From an uncultured Duncaniella sp. (lineage in GTDB: Bacteria; Bacteroidota; Bacteroidia; Bacteroidales; Muribaculaceae), in the NCBI RefSeq assembly GCF_910578445.1, contig NZ_CAJTQC010000012.1, forward strand, positions 1 to 64,000: DNA of 64,000 bases, in the 5' to 3' direction. How positions within the stretch are numbered: position 1 is the stretch's first letter; the number at the start of each line of letters is the position of its first letter. The translations under genes and the position numbers were made by a program. A model generated the notes under the pieces. It worked only from the letters and a program-made list of their open reading frames with translations, did no database searches and was not told where the DNA came from. Positions 26,477 through 35,996 of this stretch are shown here, in pieces.

Positions 26477-27592
26477 ATGAAACTCTACATACACGTCCCC
26501 TTCTGCCACTCGAAATGCGCCTATTGCGACTTCTACTCAACACCCCGAAAGGAATGGATGGAAGCTTACACCGACGCGCTCATAAATGAATGGCATGTCC
26601 GCTCCGAAACTCTTGAAGAGGCTGTCGACACTCTATATTTCGGTGGAGGGACACCGTCGTCGCTACCACCTCAGCTGTTCAAGCGAATAATCGACGCACT
26701 CGACCTTGACCCACGGCTACTCCGTGAGGCAACAGTCGAGGCTAACCCGGAGGACGTGAGTGCGGATTGGGTGAGGTTTATCGTCAATGAGACACCTTTG
26801 CGACGTGTCAGCATGGGAATCCAGTCGTTTGACGACTCGGAACTGCATACTGTAGGCCGACGGCACACCGCCTCCCGTGCCATCGAAGCAGTCGAGACCC
26901 TGCGCGCTGAAGGAATCGCCAATATCAGCTGCGACCTCATCTATGGATTGCCCGGACAGGACATGAAGTCGTGGGAACGGTCGCTTTCAACGCTAACCGG
27001 TCTCAGGCCCGAACACATCTCGGCCTATCTGCTGTCATATGAACCCGGCACGCGCCTTTCGGTCATGCTTGACCAAGGCAAAATCACGGAAACGCCCGAC
27101 GAAGTCGTCGAAACAATGTATGCACTTCTATGCGAAGCCACAGCAAAGGAGGGTTACCGCCACTATGAAATCTCAAATTTCGCCCTGCCGGGAAAGGAAG
27201 CAATCCACAACTCGTCATACTGGGACGGTTCGCCATACATAGGGCTCGGGCCGGGTGCGCATTCTTGGGACGGCACAAAGCGGTCGGCAAATCCATGCAA
27301 TCTCAAAAAATATATCGACGGAAACGGCTCAGGCGTAAACGAGACGGAAGATGAAACGGTTGAAAATCTGTTCAACGACATGCTCATCACCCGTCTGCGG
27401 ACAGCGCGCGGAATCAGCCTCGATGAAATCAGCGGAAAGTTCGGCTTGAAAATGGCCGAATCGTTCCAAAAAGAATCCTCGCCAATGGTGGAAGACGGAC
27501 GGCTGATTCTCACTCCCGACAACCGATATGTAATCCCTGAAAGCCAATGGCTGACATCAAACTCCATTTTGCTCGAACTCATCAAAGTTTAA
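26477..27592 (+). CDS. hemW: Radical-SAM heme chaperone HemW
   Basis: HemW family (formerly annotated as coproporphyrinogen oxidase HemN-like). The radical-SAM cluster is CHSKCAYCDFYS (C10, C14, C17), followed by LYFGGGTPSSL, MGIQSFDD and the GLPGQ motif, then the HemW C-terminal domain. The additional Cys of true HemN is absent, which supports HemW. The 371-aa length fits. It sits 63 bases after the AddB-like gene. Confidence 0.93.
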   Translation: MKLYIHVPFCHSKCAYCDFYSTPRKEWMEAYTDALINEWHVRSETLEEAVDTLYFGGGTPSSLPPQLFKRIIDALDLDPRLLREATVEANPEDVSADWVRFIVNETPLRRVSMGIQSFDDSELHTVGRRHTASRAIEAVETLRAEGIANISCDLIYGLPGQDMKSWERSLSTLTGLRPEHISAYLLSYEPGTRLSVMLDQGKITETPDEVVETMYALLCEATAKEGYRHYEISNFALPGKEAIHNSSYWDGSPYIGLGPGAHSWDGTKRSANPCNLKKYIDGNGSGVNETEDETVENLFNDMLITRLRTARGISLDEISGKFGLKMAESFQKESSPMVEDGRLILTPDNRYVIPESQWLTSNSILLELIKV

Positions 27593-27594
27593 AA

Positions 27595-27626
27595 CAACCT
27601 GTTCATAACTCAACCTGTTCATAACT
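27595..27626. repeat. Perfect 16-bp tandem duplication
   Basis: CAACCTGTTCATAACT occurs twice head to tail between hemW and the GDPD-like gene. It contains no recognised promoter element. Confidence 0.85.
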
Positions 27627-27648
27627 AAAAATCAGATACCTCACGACC

Positions 27649-28413
27649 ATGAAACGATTCAAACTGTTACTACCGGCTGTCATTGGCAGCGCCATTTTTA
27701 TACAAGCCTCCGAACCGACACTCATCGGCCGACGCGGTTGCGGATATGCCATAGAGAACACAGCCGAAGCCTACAGAGAAGGCGCACGGCGTGGCTTCAG
27801 GATGATGGAAGCACATGTGCGCGCAACAGCCGACTCGGTGTTTGTCACATCACACGACGGCAAGACCGACCGTCTGGGAGGAAAAATGAAAATTGCGAAC
27901 TCGACAATAGCCGAACTTCGCACCGAACGCTACACACAGACACGCGACAGCGCCACCTATGAAGGGTCGGGAATATGCACTGTCGGTGAATTTCTCGACA
28001 TCTGCAAAGAAAACGGAGTCGCACCATTGCTCCATCTGAAAACATTTTCAAAGGACACGAAAGATTGCGGACATCTTTCACCTCTCGCAAGGCTTATCAC
28101 AGAGAAAGGTGTTGCCGACAAATGCGTCATACTCACCTCCGAACCGGACTATATCGACTATCTGAGAGCCAACCATCCGGAAATCAGACTCCAGTTTCAG
28201 GCCGATGCAAAGTGGCAGGAGCGTTTCGAATGGTCGTGCTCACGCAAACTCGACGTGCAGATACGCGCCGACCTCGTCGATGCCGACTGTGTGAAACGCT
28301 ACCATGACGCAGGCGTAAAAGTCAACGTGTGGACAGTCAACACACCTGAGGAATATACGAGACTCAAAAACTGCGGAGTCGACTATATGGTGACGGACTA
28401 TATCGTGCCATAG
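27649..28413 (+). CDS. Glycerophosphodiester phosphodiesterase-like protein with altered active site
   Basis: A 254-aa exported protein (signal peptide MKRFKLLLPAVIGSAIFIQA) with the GDPD TIM-barrel layout: IGRRGCGYAIENTAEA, MMEAHVRATADSVFVTSHD, ending in VNVWTVNTPEEYTRLKNCGVDYMVTDY. The usual HRG first catalytic His is Arg28, the metal Asp of the ExD pair is His56, and the Glu usually in an E-x-K strand appears as His in LLHLK (about 130). His69 of the HD motif remains. It is either a divergent phosphodiesterase or a binding protein without activity. Confidence 0.8.
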   Translation: MKRFKLLLPAVIGSAIFIQASEPTLIGRRGCGYAIENTAEAYREGARRGFRMMEAHVRATADSVFVTSHDGKTDRLGGKMKIANSTIAELRTERYTQTRDSATYEGSGICTVGEFLDICKENGVAPLLHLKTFSKDTKDCGHLSPLARLITEKGVADKCVILTSEPDYIDYLRANHPEIRLQFQADAKWQERFEWSCSRKLDVQIRADLVDADCVKRYHDAGVKVNVWTVNTPEEYTRLKNCGVDYMVTDYIVP

Positions 28414-28510
28414 CGGTCAAATGTGTCATTTCCACGCTGTTTTTAACATAGGGGCAAGAAAATTGCAAGCATTTTAACCGTGATGTGGCTCGGGGTTCGT
28501 GGAAATTGCG

Positions 28511-28518
28511 TAAATTTG
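28511..28518 (+). promoter_or_regulatory. -7 element upstream of the patatin gene
   Basis: TAAATTTG followed by CAT matches the consensus box. It would give a leader of roughly 35 bases before the ATG at 28559. Confidence 0.55.
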
Positions 28519-28558
28519 CATCCGCTAATTTACGGCTAATCAAATTTGTGTACCGGCT

Positions 28559-29368
28559 ATGCTTGACATGCTTAAATTTTCACGAAAACCTTACAAGGTA
28601 GGTCTCGTCCTCAGCGGAGGGGGAGCACGTGGGTTCGCACATGCAGGGGCATTGCTCGCACTTGAGGAAGTAGGCATCAAACCCGACATAATCGCCGGTG
28701 TCAGCGCAGGCTCAGTCGTGACAGCAATGTATGCCTCGGGAATCGCCCCGGAAGAAATTGTGACCGCATTCAGCAATATGTCTTTCGGAAACCTTGCGGA
28801 ACTTGGAGTGCCACGCGACGGATTTTTCTCAATGGACGGCTTCAAGAAATTCCTTAAGAAGCAGATTAAATATGAACGCATCGAGGATCTTCCGATTCCG
28901 GCACTCATCTGCGCGACCGACCTCGACAACAACAAGCCTGTGGCATTCTCGGAAGGCAGTATCGTTGACTGCGTAGCAGCATCGTGCAGCATACCCATCG
29001 TGTTCAAGCCAGTGAGAATCAACGGAGTGACCTATGTCGACGGCGGTGTGCTCGCCAACCTTCCGGCGTGGGCGCTCAGAGACAGCTGCAAATATGTCAT
29101 CGGCATCAACTGCAGTCCCGTCCCCCGCAGAGGCAAGCCCAAATCAATCATGGACATTGCCCACCGGACATATGACCTTCTCGTAAAAAACAACTCGCAA
29201 TCGCAGATGGAACTCTGCGACCTTGCCATCAGCATTGACGATGTCGCATCCTATAAGGTGTTCAACCTCAAAGAAATCCGGCGTGTGTTCCGCTCGGGTT
29301 ACGACAACACTCTATCAGCGTTGCTTGATGCAGGCTTCACTTATCGAGGCCCTGTCAGAAAGAAATAG
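28559..29368 (+). CDS. Patatin-like phospholipase
   Basis: Serine acyl hydrolase of the patatin/RssA family. The oxyanion loop is SGGGARGFAHAG (about residues 19-30), the nucleophile elbow is GVSAGS (about 49-54) and the catalytic Asp is in DGGVLANLP (about 161), so the Ser-Asp dyad is intact. There is no signal peptide, POTRA or outer-membrane barrel, so it is a cytoplasmic 269-aa form rather than the two-domain PlpD type. It is followed after 49 bases by the GH13 gene. Confidence 0.9.
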   Translation: MLDMLKFSRKPYKVGLVLSGGGARGFAHAGALLALEEVGIKPDIIAGVSAGSVVTAMYASGIAPEEIVTAFSNMSFGNLAELGVPRDGFFSMDGFKKFLKKQIKYERIEDLPIPALICATDLDNNKPVAFSEGSIVDCVAASCSIPIVFKPVRINGVTYVDGGVLANLPAWALRDSCKYVIGINCSPVPRRGKPKSIMDIAHRTYDLLVKNNSQSQMELCDLAISIDDVASYKVFNLKEIRRVFRSGYDNTLSALLDAGFTYRGPVRKK

Positions 29369-29417
29369 GAACATTTGATTATCAACACACAGCAGCAATA
29401 TACAGTAAAGAAATATA

Positions 29418-31130
29418 ATGGATCAGAAACCAGTCATCTATCAGCTTTTACCACGTCTCTTCACAAATACAAACACTCATTGTGTGCCCAACGGCACTTA
29501 TTCACAGAACGGTTCGGGCAAAATGAACCATATCACCGATGCCATTCTATCCGGAATCAAGGAACTTGGGGTGACCCACGTATGGTATACCGGAATAATC
29601 GAACATGCTACCAAAACCGACTATAGCCGGTATGGCATCAAACCCGATAACCCTTATGTGGTCAAAGGTCAGGCCGGTTCGCCTTATGCAATAAAAGACT
29701 ATTATGACATCGACCCTGACCTTGCGGAAAATGTCGAAGACCGTATGGGCGAATTCGAGGCACTCGTCGCCCGCACCCATGACGCTGGTCTCGAGGTTAT
29801 AATCGATTTCGTGCCCAACCACACAGCACGCTGCTACAACAGCGACGCCAAACCCGCCGGTGTAAAGGATTTCGGGGAAGATGACAACACTGAAATGTTT
29901 TTCAGCCCCAATAACAACTATTACTATATGACCCGCCAGCTTTTTGCCCCGTCAATCGACCTCGGCACAGGCAAGAAAGCCTACATCGAATTTCCGGCAA
30001 AAGCTACGGGCGATGACTGTTTCTCGGCATTTCCGTCAGTCAACAACTGGTATGAGACAGCGAAACTCAACTACGGACGCGATCCGGGCAACTGGAGCAC
30101 TCACTATCAGCCGATTCCTGACACATGGATGAAGATGCTCAACATACTTCGGTTCTGGGCATCGAAAGGCGTGGATGCATTCAGATGTGACATGGCCCAC
30201 ATGATTCCTCTCGAATTCTGGCAGTGGGTTATCCCAAATGTCAAGGACCGCTATCCGAGAATCAAATTCATAGCCGAGCTCTATGACGTCAAAATCTACC
30301 GCGACTTCATTGAAAAGGGAGGCTTCGACTATCTCTATGACAAAGTGAACCTCTACGACACACTGCGCGGCATACAGTGTTCAAACTTCTCGGCTGCGAC
30401 AATCACCAACTGCTGGCAGACAGTCGAGGGAATCTCCGCACACATGCTTAACTTCCTTGAGAATCACGACGAACAGCGCTTCGGTTCGAAATTCTATGCC
30501 AGAGATCCAGCAAAAGTTATCCCGTCGCTCGTCATCAGCTCGATGATATCAACCGGTCCGATGATGATATATGCAGGACAGGAACTCGGCGAACAGGCGA
30601 CCGACACGGAAGGATTCAGCGGTTATGACGGACGCACGACAATATTTGACTACTGGAGTGTGGCAACCCTGCGCCGATGGTACAACCACGGCAATCCTGA
30701 CGGATCGCAGCTCACTCCCCGCGAACGCTGGCTGAGAGCCAAATACTGCACTATCCTCGGACTCTGCAACCGTGAACGTGCAATCTCCAACGGCCGTTTC
30801 TTCGACCTCATGTATGTCAACTATCAAAATCCGACGCTCAATCCCCACCGCCAGTATGCGTTTATCCGTTCATATGACGGCGAAACGCTCATCATCGCGG
30901 TGAATTTCGCGGCTGATTCTTGTGACCTCGCAATCAATATTCCTCGCCATGCGTTCGACATGCTCAACATCCCCGAAGGAGAGGTGTTCGCCACCGAACT
31001 CATCACACGCCAGCAGGACATCAAGGAGCTACGTGCGACAAAGCCGTTCAGAACAATGATTCCTCCCCACGATGCCGTGGTCTGGAAAATCAGACACCGT
31101 CAGGTGAAGCGCATTCCGAGCCGTTCATAA
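29418..31130 (+). CDS. GH13 alpha-amylase family glycosidase
   Basis: A 570-aa cytoplasmic alpha-amylase family enzyme. The conserved regions are DFVPNH (region I), GVDAFRCDMAH with the nucleophile Asp (II), FIAELYD with the acid Glu (III) and NFLENHDEQR (IV). No signal peptide is present, so it acts on internal or imported alpha-glucans or maltooligosaccharides. A beta-sandwich C-domain follows from about residue 480. Subfamily and product cannot be set by eye. A bidirectional terminator follows. Confidence 0.9.
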   Translation: MDQKPVIYQLLPRLFTNTNTHCVPNGTYSQNGSGKMNHITDAILSGIKELGVTHVWYTGIIEHATKTDYSRYGIKPDNPYVVKGQAGSPYAIKDYYDIDPDLAENVEDRMGEFEALVARTHDAGLEVIIDFVPNHTARCYNSDAKPAGVKDFGEDDNTEMFFSPNNNYYYMTRQLFAPSIDLGTGKKAYIEFPAKATGDDCFSAFPSVNNWYETAKLNYGRDPGNWSTHYQPIPDTWMKMLNILRFWASKGVDAFRCDMAHMIPLEFWQWVIPNVKDRYPRIKFIAELYDVKIYRDFIEKGGFDYLYDKVNLYDTLRGIQCSNFSAATITNCWQTVEGISAHMLNFLENHDEQRFGSKFYARDPAKVIPSLVISSMISTGPMMIYAGQELGEQATDTEGFSGYDGRTTIFDYWSVATLRRWYNHGNPDGSQLTPRERWLRAKYCTILGLCNRERAISNGRFFDLMYVNYQNPTLNPHRQYAFIRSYDGETLIIAVNFAADSCDLAINIPRHAFDMLNIPEGEVFATELITRQQDIKELRATKPFRTMIPPHDAVVWKIRHRQVKRIPSRS

Positions 31131-31186
31131 GAACTTTATCAACGAAAATTCCGCTCCATTTTCATCCCTGAGCGACTAAAAAAGCA

Positions 31187-31220
31187 ACGGTCCGCATGTC
31201 TACCGAGACATGCGGACCGT
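31187..31220. terminator. Strong bidirectional terminator
   Basis: ACGGTCCGCATGTCT (31187-31201) pairs perfectly over 15 bases with its complement at 31206-31220 across the loop ACCG. A T-rich tail follows on the plus strand and an AT-rich one on the minus strand. It separates the convergent GH13 and DPP III genes. Confidence 0.9.
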
Positions 31221-31272
31221 TTGGTTTTTATCATTGTGTCACGCGTCCTTTAAAAGACGCATGTCGTCAGCA

Positions 31273-33300
31273 TCACTTGCTGTTGGCAGGAAGAGTGCGA
31301 TACTGCTCAGAGTAGCGGAGCACCTGAGGCAGATAGTCCTCCTCGTAGGTAATATTTACATCAGTTATATTTCCATCCTTGTCGGTCACAGGAGTGTAGA
31401 CAGGGTTGACAAATCCCTTGTAGGGGGCGATGTTGAGAGTAGCATAGCGGTCAAGCACCTCTTTGTGGAGCTGGGGATCAACCTTTACAGCATAAGTCTC
31501 GACAAGATCGCGTCCGGCCTGATAGTCGCCTTCGCTCTTGATTCGCTGCACTTCGGCAAGGAGCTGTCCGAAAAGATCGCGGAGTTTGGCGTAATCATTA
31601 ATCTTGATGTAGGTCTTGCCGTCGCGCTTCACCATTTCAATTACATTGTCTGCTTTACCCTTTTCATAAACCCATGCAGAAATAAGCTGGCGGTTACGCA
31701 TGTGGGCTTCCTCGACATCCTTACCCGGCTCGATGCGCATGAGCTGAGTCATGAGACCGTTGAGGATGAACTTATAGTATTCAGCCTTGTAGGCATCAGG
31801 ATTGTCAAGCAGACCAAGTTCGAGGAGCTTAGGATCGGCGAGATAGTAGAGGGCAAAGAGGTCGGCACGAGCTTCTTCGAGAGTCGAACCGTGGGCCTTG
31901 AGCGCATCGGGGTCTACACCGGGGAGCAGACGGCCGGAGGCATGACCAAGACATTCGTGAAGGTCGGTGTGAAGATTGTCGGTGATGAAGAGATACTTGT
32001 CCATGAGATCAGAGGTCTCCTTATCGATGACAAACTCTTCGTTGAAACCGTTGCCGTGAGAAGCCTCGTCGTAGGCCTGAGTGATGTTTTCAAGTGTAAC
32101 CGATTTCGAACCGTGGGCAGCACGAATCCAGTTGGCATTGGGAAGATTGATGCCGATAGGAGTGGCAGGATATGCGTCGCCGGCAAGGATTGCAGCCGTG
32201 ATGACCTTGGCGGTCACACCTTTCACCTTGTCTTTGCGGAAACGCGGATCGACAGGCGAGTTCTGCTCGAACCATTCGGCATTACCCGAGATAAGCTCTG
32301 TGCGGTGAGAAGCCTCTTCATTCTTAAAGTTGACAATCGATTCAAAAGCACCGGTCATGCCAAGGGGGTCACCGTAGCTCTCGATGAAGCCGTTGATGAA
32401 ATCGACTCTCGATGCGGTGTCCTCAACCCAAGCAATCGAATAATCGTCGAATGCCTTGAGGTTACCTGTGGTGTAGAATTCGATAAGCTTGTTGATGACA
32501 CCACGCTGCGTGTCATTCTCGGCATATTGCGCTGCCTTTCCGAGAAGATCGACAATGCGGGTGATGGCTTCGGAATACAGACCGCCTACCTTGTAGGTCT
32601 GCTCGACAACTTTGCCGTTTTCCTTGATGACACGGGTGTTCAGACCCCATGACACGGGAGTGGCGTCAGTTGTGTCCTTGAGAGCATTATAAAACTTCTC
32701 GACCTCGGCCTGAGTCACGCCGTCATAGAGATTGTTGGCAGATGTAGCGATCAGGTCCTGACCTTCGGCCTGATTCACACGCTTAGCCATTACGTTAGGA
32801 TTGAAAATCACCTCATAGAGCGTGTCGATGTTTTCAGGTTGCTTGTCGGCGGGAAGCTTTGCAACATTCTCAGCAAGGAACTCGCGAGAGAACGCAGGTG
32901 TAAACTTGTCCATCGAGTAGTGGTGGTGGATACCGTTGGCAAACTCAATCTGTTTGAGATAAGTTTCAAGCGCCTTGAAATCCTTGCTGTCACGGTCGCC
33001 GTCATAAGACTTGTAGACATTCTCGATAAGGTCGCGTATCGCAAGATTGTATTTGCCGTTCTGATCCCAGAGCATATCACGGCCAGTGAGGGCTGCTTCG
33101 GTCAGATAGTAGATGAGTATGCGCTGCTGAGGAGTCAGATTCTCAAAATCAGGCACTTTATAACGAAGCACTTCAATGTCGGCAAAACGATCGACTGTAT
33201 AGTCAAAATCGTCAGCCTTGACTTGGTCGGTTGCTTTTGACGCACACGACGTTATGGCTAATGCTGCCATAGCGGGAAAAATGAATTTGGTTAGTGACAC
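31273..33300 (-). CDS. Dipeptidyl-peptidase III (M49), lipoprotein
   Basis: Zinc exopeptidase that removes dipeptides from the N-terminus of oligopeptides. The zinc site is HECLGH (about residues 445-450, the HExxGH form of family M49), with the third ligand in EEARADLF (about 470). The N-terminus FPAMAALAITSC is a lipoprotein signal, so the enzyme is membrane-anchored. 675 aa, normal for the Bacteroidetes branch. The start codon is GTG at 33300, and the region just upstream is a heptad repeat. Confidence 0.92.
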   Translation of the reverse strand: MSLTKFIFPAMAALAITSCASKATDQVKADDFDYTVDRFADIEVLRYKVPDFENLTPQQRILIYYLTEAALTGRDMLWDQNGKYNLAIRDLIENVYKSYDGDRDSKDFKALETYLKQIEFANGIHHHYSMDKFTPAFSREFLAENVAKLPADKQPENIDTLYEVIFNPNVMAKRVNQAEGQDLIATSANNLYDGVTQAEVEKFYNALKDTTDATPVSWGLNTRVIKENGKVVEQTYKVGGLYSEAITRIVDLLGKAAQYAENDTQRGVINKLIEFYTTGNLKAFDDYSIAWVEDTASRVDFINGFIESYGDPLGMTGAFESIVNFKNEEASHRTELISGNAEWFEQNSPVDPRFRKDKVKGVTAKVITAAILAGDAYPATPIGINLPNANWIRAAHGSKSVTLENITQAYDEASHGNGFNEEFVIDKETSDLMDKYLFITDNLHTDLHECLGHASGRLLPGVDPDALKAHGSTLEEARADLFALYYLADPKLLELGLLDNPDAYKAEYYKFILNGLMTQLMRIEPGKDVEEAHMRNRQLISAWVYEKGKADNVIEMVKRDGKTYIKINDYAKLRDLFGQLLAEVQRIKSEGDYQAGRDLVETYAVKVDPQLHKEVLDRYATLNIAPYKGFVNPVYTPVTDKDGNITDVNITYEEDYLPQVLRYSEQYRTLPANSK

Positions 33301-33302
33301 GT

Positions 33303-33345
33303 GTATTAAGTATTAAGGATGAAGTATTAAATATTAAGTGTTAAG
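33303..33345. repeat. TATTAAG heptad repeat
   Basis: Five exact or near copies of TATTAAG lie between the rlmI-like gene and the DPP III gene, just before the DPP III start codon. AT-rich and possibly part of the promoter or leader, although no TAnnTTTG box is present. Confidence 0.7.
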
Positions 33346-33369
33346 GAGGAAGTTACTACACACTTGTAT

Positions 33370-34560
33370 TTATTCTACGTAGAGGACGAGGCCTTTGAGA
33401 TATTCGCCTTCCGGATGATAGATGTTGACGGGATGGTCGGCCGGCTGGGTGAGCTGATGGAGAATGCGCACCCTGCGACCCGACATGGCAGCTGCGGTGA
33501 AGACGGCAAGACGGAACTGCTCCTTGCTGATGGCCTGCGAGCAGGAGAATGTGAAAAGAATTCCACCGGGCGCAATCTTCTCGAAAGCAGCAGCATTCAG
33601 ACGGCGATAGCCGATCATCGCATTGCGTATTGCGCTGCGGTGTTTGGCAAACGCCGGGGGGTCGAGGACAATCAGGTCATATGCCCCCTTTTCCATACGG
33701 CCAAGGAACTTGAAAGCATCCTCGGCATATGACTTATGACGTTCGTCGCCCGGGAAGTTCAACTCTATATTGGCATCCGTAAGTGTGATTGCCTTAGCTG
33801 ATGAATCGACCGAATGGACGAGTTCAGCACCTCCACGCATGGCATAGACAGAAAATCCGCCAGTGTAGCAGAACATGTTGAGCACCTTTGCCCCCTCGCT
33901 GTATTTCTGAAGGAGCGAACGGTTGTCGCGCTGATCCACGAAAAATCCGGTCTTCTGCCCCTTAAGCCAGTCGATGTTGAACTTAAGACCGTTTTCAACC
34001 GCGATATTCGTATCAAAGCCACCTATTATATAATCATTGACAGGATCAAGGCGCGCTTTGAAAGGCAGTGTGGTCTCAGACTTGTAATACACATTCCTGA
34101 TGCCGGCGTCGGGCAAACGGGTAAGCTCACGGGCGATAATGTCGCGTGCGAAGTGCATGCCCGGGCTATGAGCCTGAAGCACAGCTGTATTTCCATAAAT
34201 ATCCACAACGCATCCCGGAAGGAAATCACCTTCGCCATGAACAAGGCGGAAAGTCGAATTGTCGGGGCGTATGAGACCGAGTTTCCTGCGCAGTTCCCAT
34301 GCCTGCGACAAACGTTCGGCATAGAACGACGAATCAATCATCCGCTCTGAAGAATCGAGCATACGGACGGCTATCGAACCTATCTCATAGTGACCTACAC
34401 CGAGTGAACGGCCGTCGGCTGCTTCGACACGCACAGTCTCGCCCTCTTCAAGTCCTTCGGGGAGGTGTGAAATCGCACCGGAAAATACCCACGGGTGGAA
34501 ACGCAGGAGCGACTCCTCTTTTCCACGTTTGAGTGTGATGGTTTTAAGTTGTGATGACAT
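33370..34560 (-). CDS. rlmI: RlmI-family 23S rRNA (cytosine-5) methyltransferase
   Basis: SAM-dependent RNA methyltransferase. An N-terminal PUA domain (LKRGKEESLLRFHPWVFSGAI, about residues 8-80) is followed by the class I fold: QKTGFFVDQRDNR, VLNMFCYTGGFSVYAMRGG (SAM motif I) and the motif DLIVLDPPAFAKH, then FTFSCSQAI with the catalytic Cys region. RlmI in E. coli makes m5C1962 in 23S rRNA. 396 aa. It lies 24 bases downstream of rseP on the same strand. Confidence 0.9.
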   Translation of the reverse strand: MSSQLKTITLKRGKEESLLRFHPWVFSGAISHLPEGLEEGETVRVEAADGRSLGVGHYEIGSIAVRMLDSSERMIDSSFYAERLSQAWELRRKLGLIRPDNSTFRLVHGEGDFLPGCVVDIYGNTAVLQAHSPGMHFARDIIARELTRLPDAGIRNVYYKSETTLPFKARLDPVNDYIIGGFDTNIAVENGLKFNIDWLKGQKTGFFVDQRDNRSLLQKYSEGAKVLNMFCYTGGFSVYAMRGGAELVHSVDSSAKAITLTDANIELNFPGDERHKSYAEDAFKFLGRMEKGAYDLIVLDPPAFAKHRSAIRNAMIGYRRLNAAAFEKIAPGGILFTFSCSQAISKEQFRLAVFTAAAMSGRRVRILHQLTQPADHPVNIYHPEGEYLKGLVLYVE

Positions 34561-34584
34561 ATATCAATACAGTAATTTGCTGTG

Positions 34585-35940
34585 TTATTTAAAGAATGCC
34601 CGGAAGATGTCGTTGCCGTTGGCATAAAGCAGGAGCAGGAGCAGGAACGCCATGCCGACATACTGCGCGGCAATGAGGACTTTTTCGGGAGCTTGCTTGC
34701 CGGTGATGATTTCCCAAAGGAGGAACATCACGTGTCCACCGTCGAGTCCCGGAATGGGAATAATATTCATGAACGCGAGAGCGACCGAGAGGAAAGCGGT
34801 GATTTCCCAGAAGCTTAGCCAGTTCCATCGTTCAGGGAACATGTTGCCGATCGCACCGAATCCACCAATGCTCTCAGCACCTTCCTGCGAGAAGACATGA
34901 CGCATCGAACTTACATAATTCGAAAGTGTGCTCGTACCGATTTCCCACCCCTTGGGGAATGACTCAAAGAAGTTGTAGCTGATGGTGACAGGCTCGTAGA
35001 CAGCGGTCAGCGGACGGAGCTGGAAACCGAGTTTGCCATGGGAATTGGGCGTCATTTCAATCTTCAGAGTCTTTCCGTCGCGCTCAACCGTGACAGGGAC
35101 TTTTTTGTCGGCATAGCTGCGGAGTGCCGCAGTCAGCTCTGAATATGACGGAGTCGGGATGGTGTCGACCGCAATGATATGGTCGCCCTCTTTCAATCCT
35201 GCCTTGGCCGCAGCCTCGCCGGGCACGATACGATCGATGTAGACAGGCAGACGGTAGGCAAGGAAACCTTTGTCGTCGTTCAGACGGAACAGGAAATCAT
35301 CGGGAATGGCGATGTTGACCGTGTCCTTGTGGTTGCGGATGACAGTGACCACCTTCGCATCGGCCATCTTATAAGGATAGTCACCCTTCGAAGCGTCAAG
35401 CAGCTCTCCATCGGCCATGTAAGGGATGTCGCCGTTACGGAAACCCACCTTCTGGGCTGCCGGTGTGAAGTCGAAGCCCTCGGTTGCAGCATCAAACGGG
35501 ATGTATTGCGAACCCCAGAGCATCGCTATGCCGGCATAGATAAGAATCGCAAGAATGAAGTTGAACATCACGCCGCCGAGCATGACGAGCAGACGCTGCC
35601 AGGCCGGTTTCGTGCGGAACTCCCACGGTTTTGGTTCTTGTTTCATCTGCTCGGTATCCATCGACTCGTCAATCATACCGGCAATCTTGCAATATCCGCC
35701 GAGCGGAAGCCAGCCTATGCCATATTCGGTGTCGCGCCACGAACTTTTATTCGGGTCAGCACCGGGTTTTGGCTTCGGTTTCCATTTGAAGAGTGAGAAA
35801 TAAGGGTCGAAGAACATGTAGAACTTCTCGACCTTTATTCCGAATATGCGTGAGAATATGAAATGACCGAATTCATGTATGATTACAAGAAAGGCCAGAG
35901 CGACAATAAGCTGTAACGCTTTTATGAGAAATGTTTCCAT
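34585..35940 (-). CDS. rseP: Site-2 membrane protease RseP
   Basis: Intramembrane zinc protease that cuts anti-sigma factors and leftover signal peptides. The zinc motif is VIIHEFGHFIF (about residues 19-29); the third ligand lies in IIPIPGLDGGHVMF (about 398). Two PDZ domains occur between (AAKAGLKEGDHIIAVD marks the second). About four membrane helices; 451 aa, normal. It follows dxr with a 56-base gap, the order found in many bacteria. Confidence 0.93.
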   Translation of the reverse strand: METFLIKALQLIVALAFLVIIHEFGHFIFSRIFGIKVEKFYMFFDPYFSLFKWKPKPKPGADPNKSSWRDTEYGIGWLPLGGYCKIAGMIDESMDTEQMKQEPKPWEFRTKPAWQRLLVMLGGVMFNFILAILIYAGIAMLWGSQYIPFDAATEGFDFTPAAQKVGFRNGDIPYMADGELLDASKGDYPYKMADAKVVTVIRNHKDTVNIAIPDDFLFRLNDDKGFLAYRLPVYIDRIVPGEAAAKAGLKEGDHIIAVDTIPTPSYSELTAALRSYADKKVPVTVERDGKTLKIEMTPNSHGKLGFQLRPLTAVYEPVTISYNFFESFPKGWEIGTSTLSNYVSSMRHVFSQEGAESIGGFGAIGNMFPERWNWLSFWEITAFLSVALAFMNIIPIPGLDGGHVMFLLWEIITGKQAPEKVLIAAQYVGMAFLLLLLLYANGNDIFRAFFK

Positions 35941-35996
35941 TAAAATTTAAATCAGATGTATGTTTTAACTTTGTGCGTGTCCCGCGTCTGTCACGG

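Noticed and set aside
31210..32652. 480-codon open frame opposite the DPP III gene
   Set aside because: The M49 protein with an intact zinc motif is on the other strand. The plus-strand frame is a by-product of codon bias.
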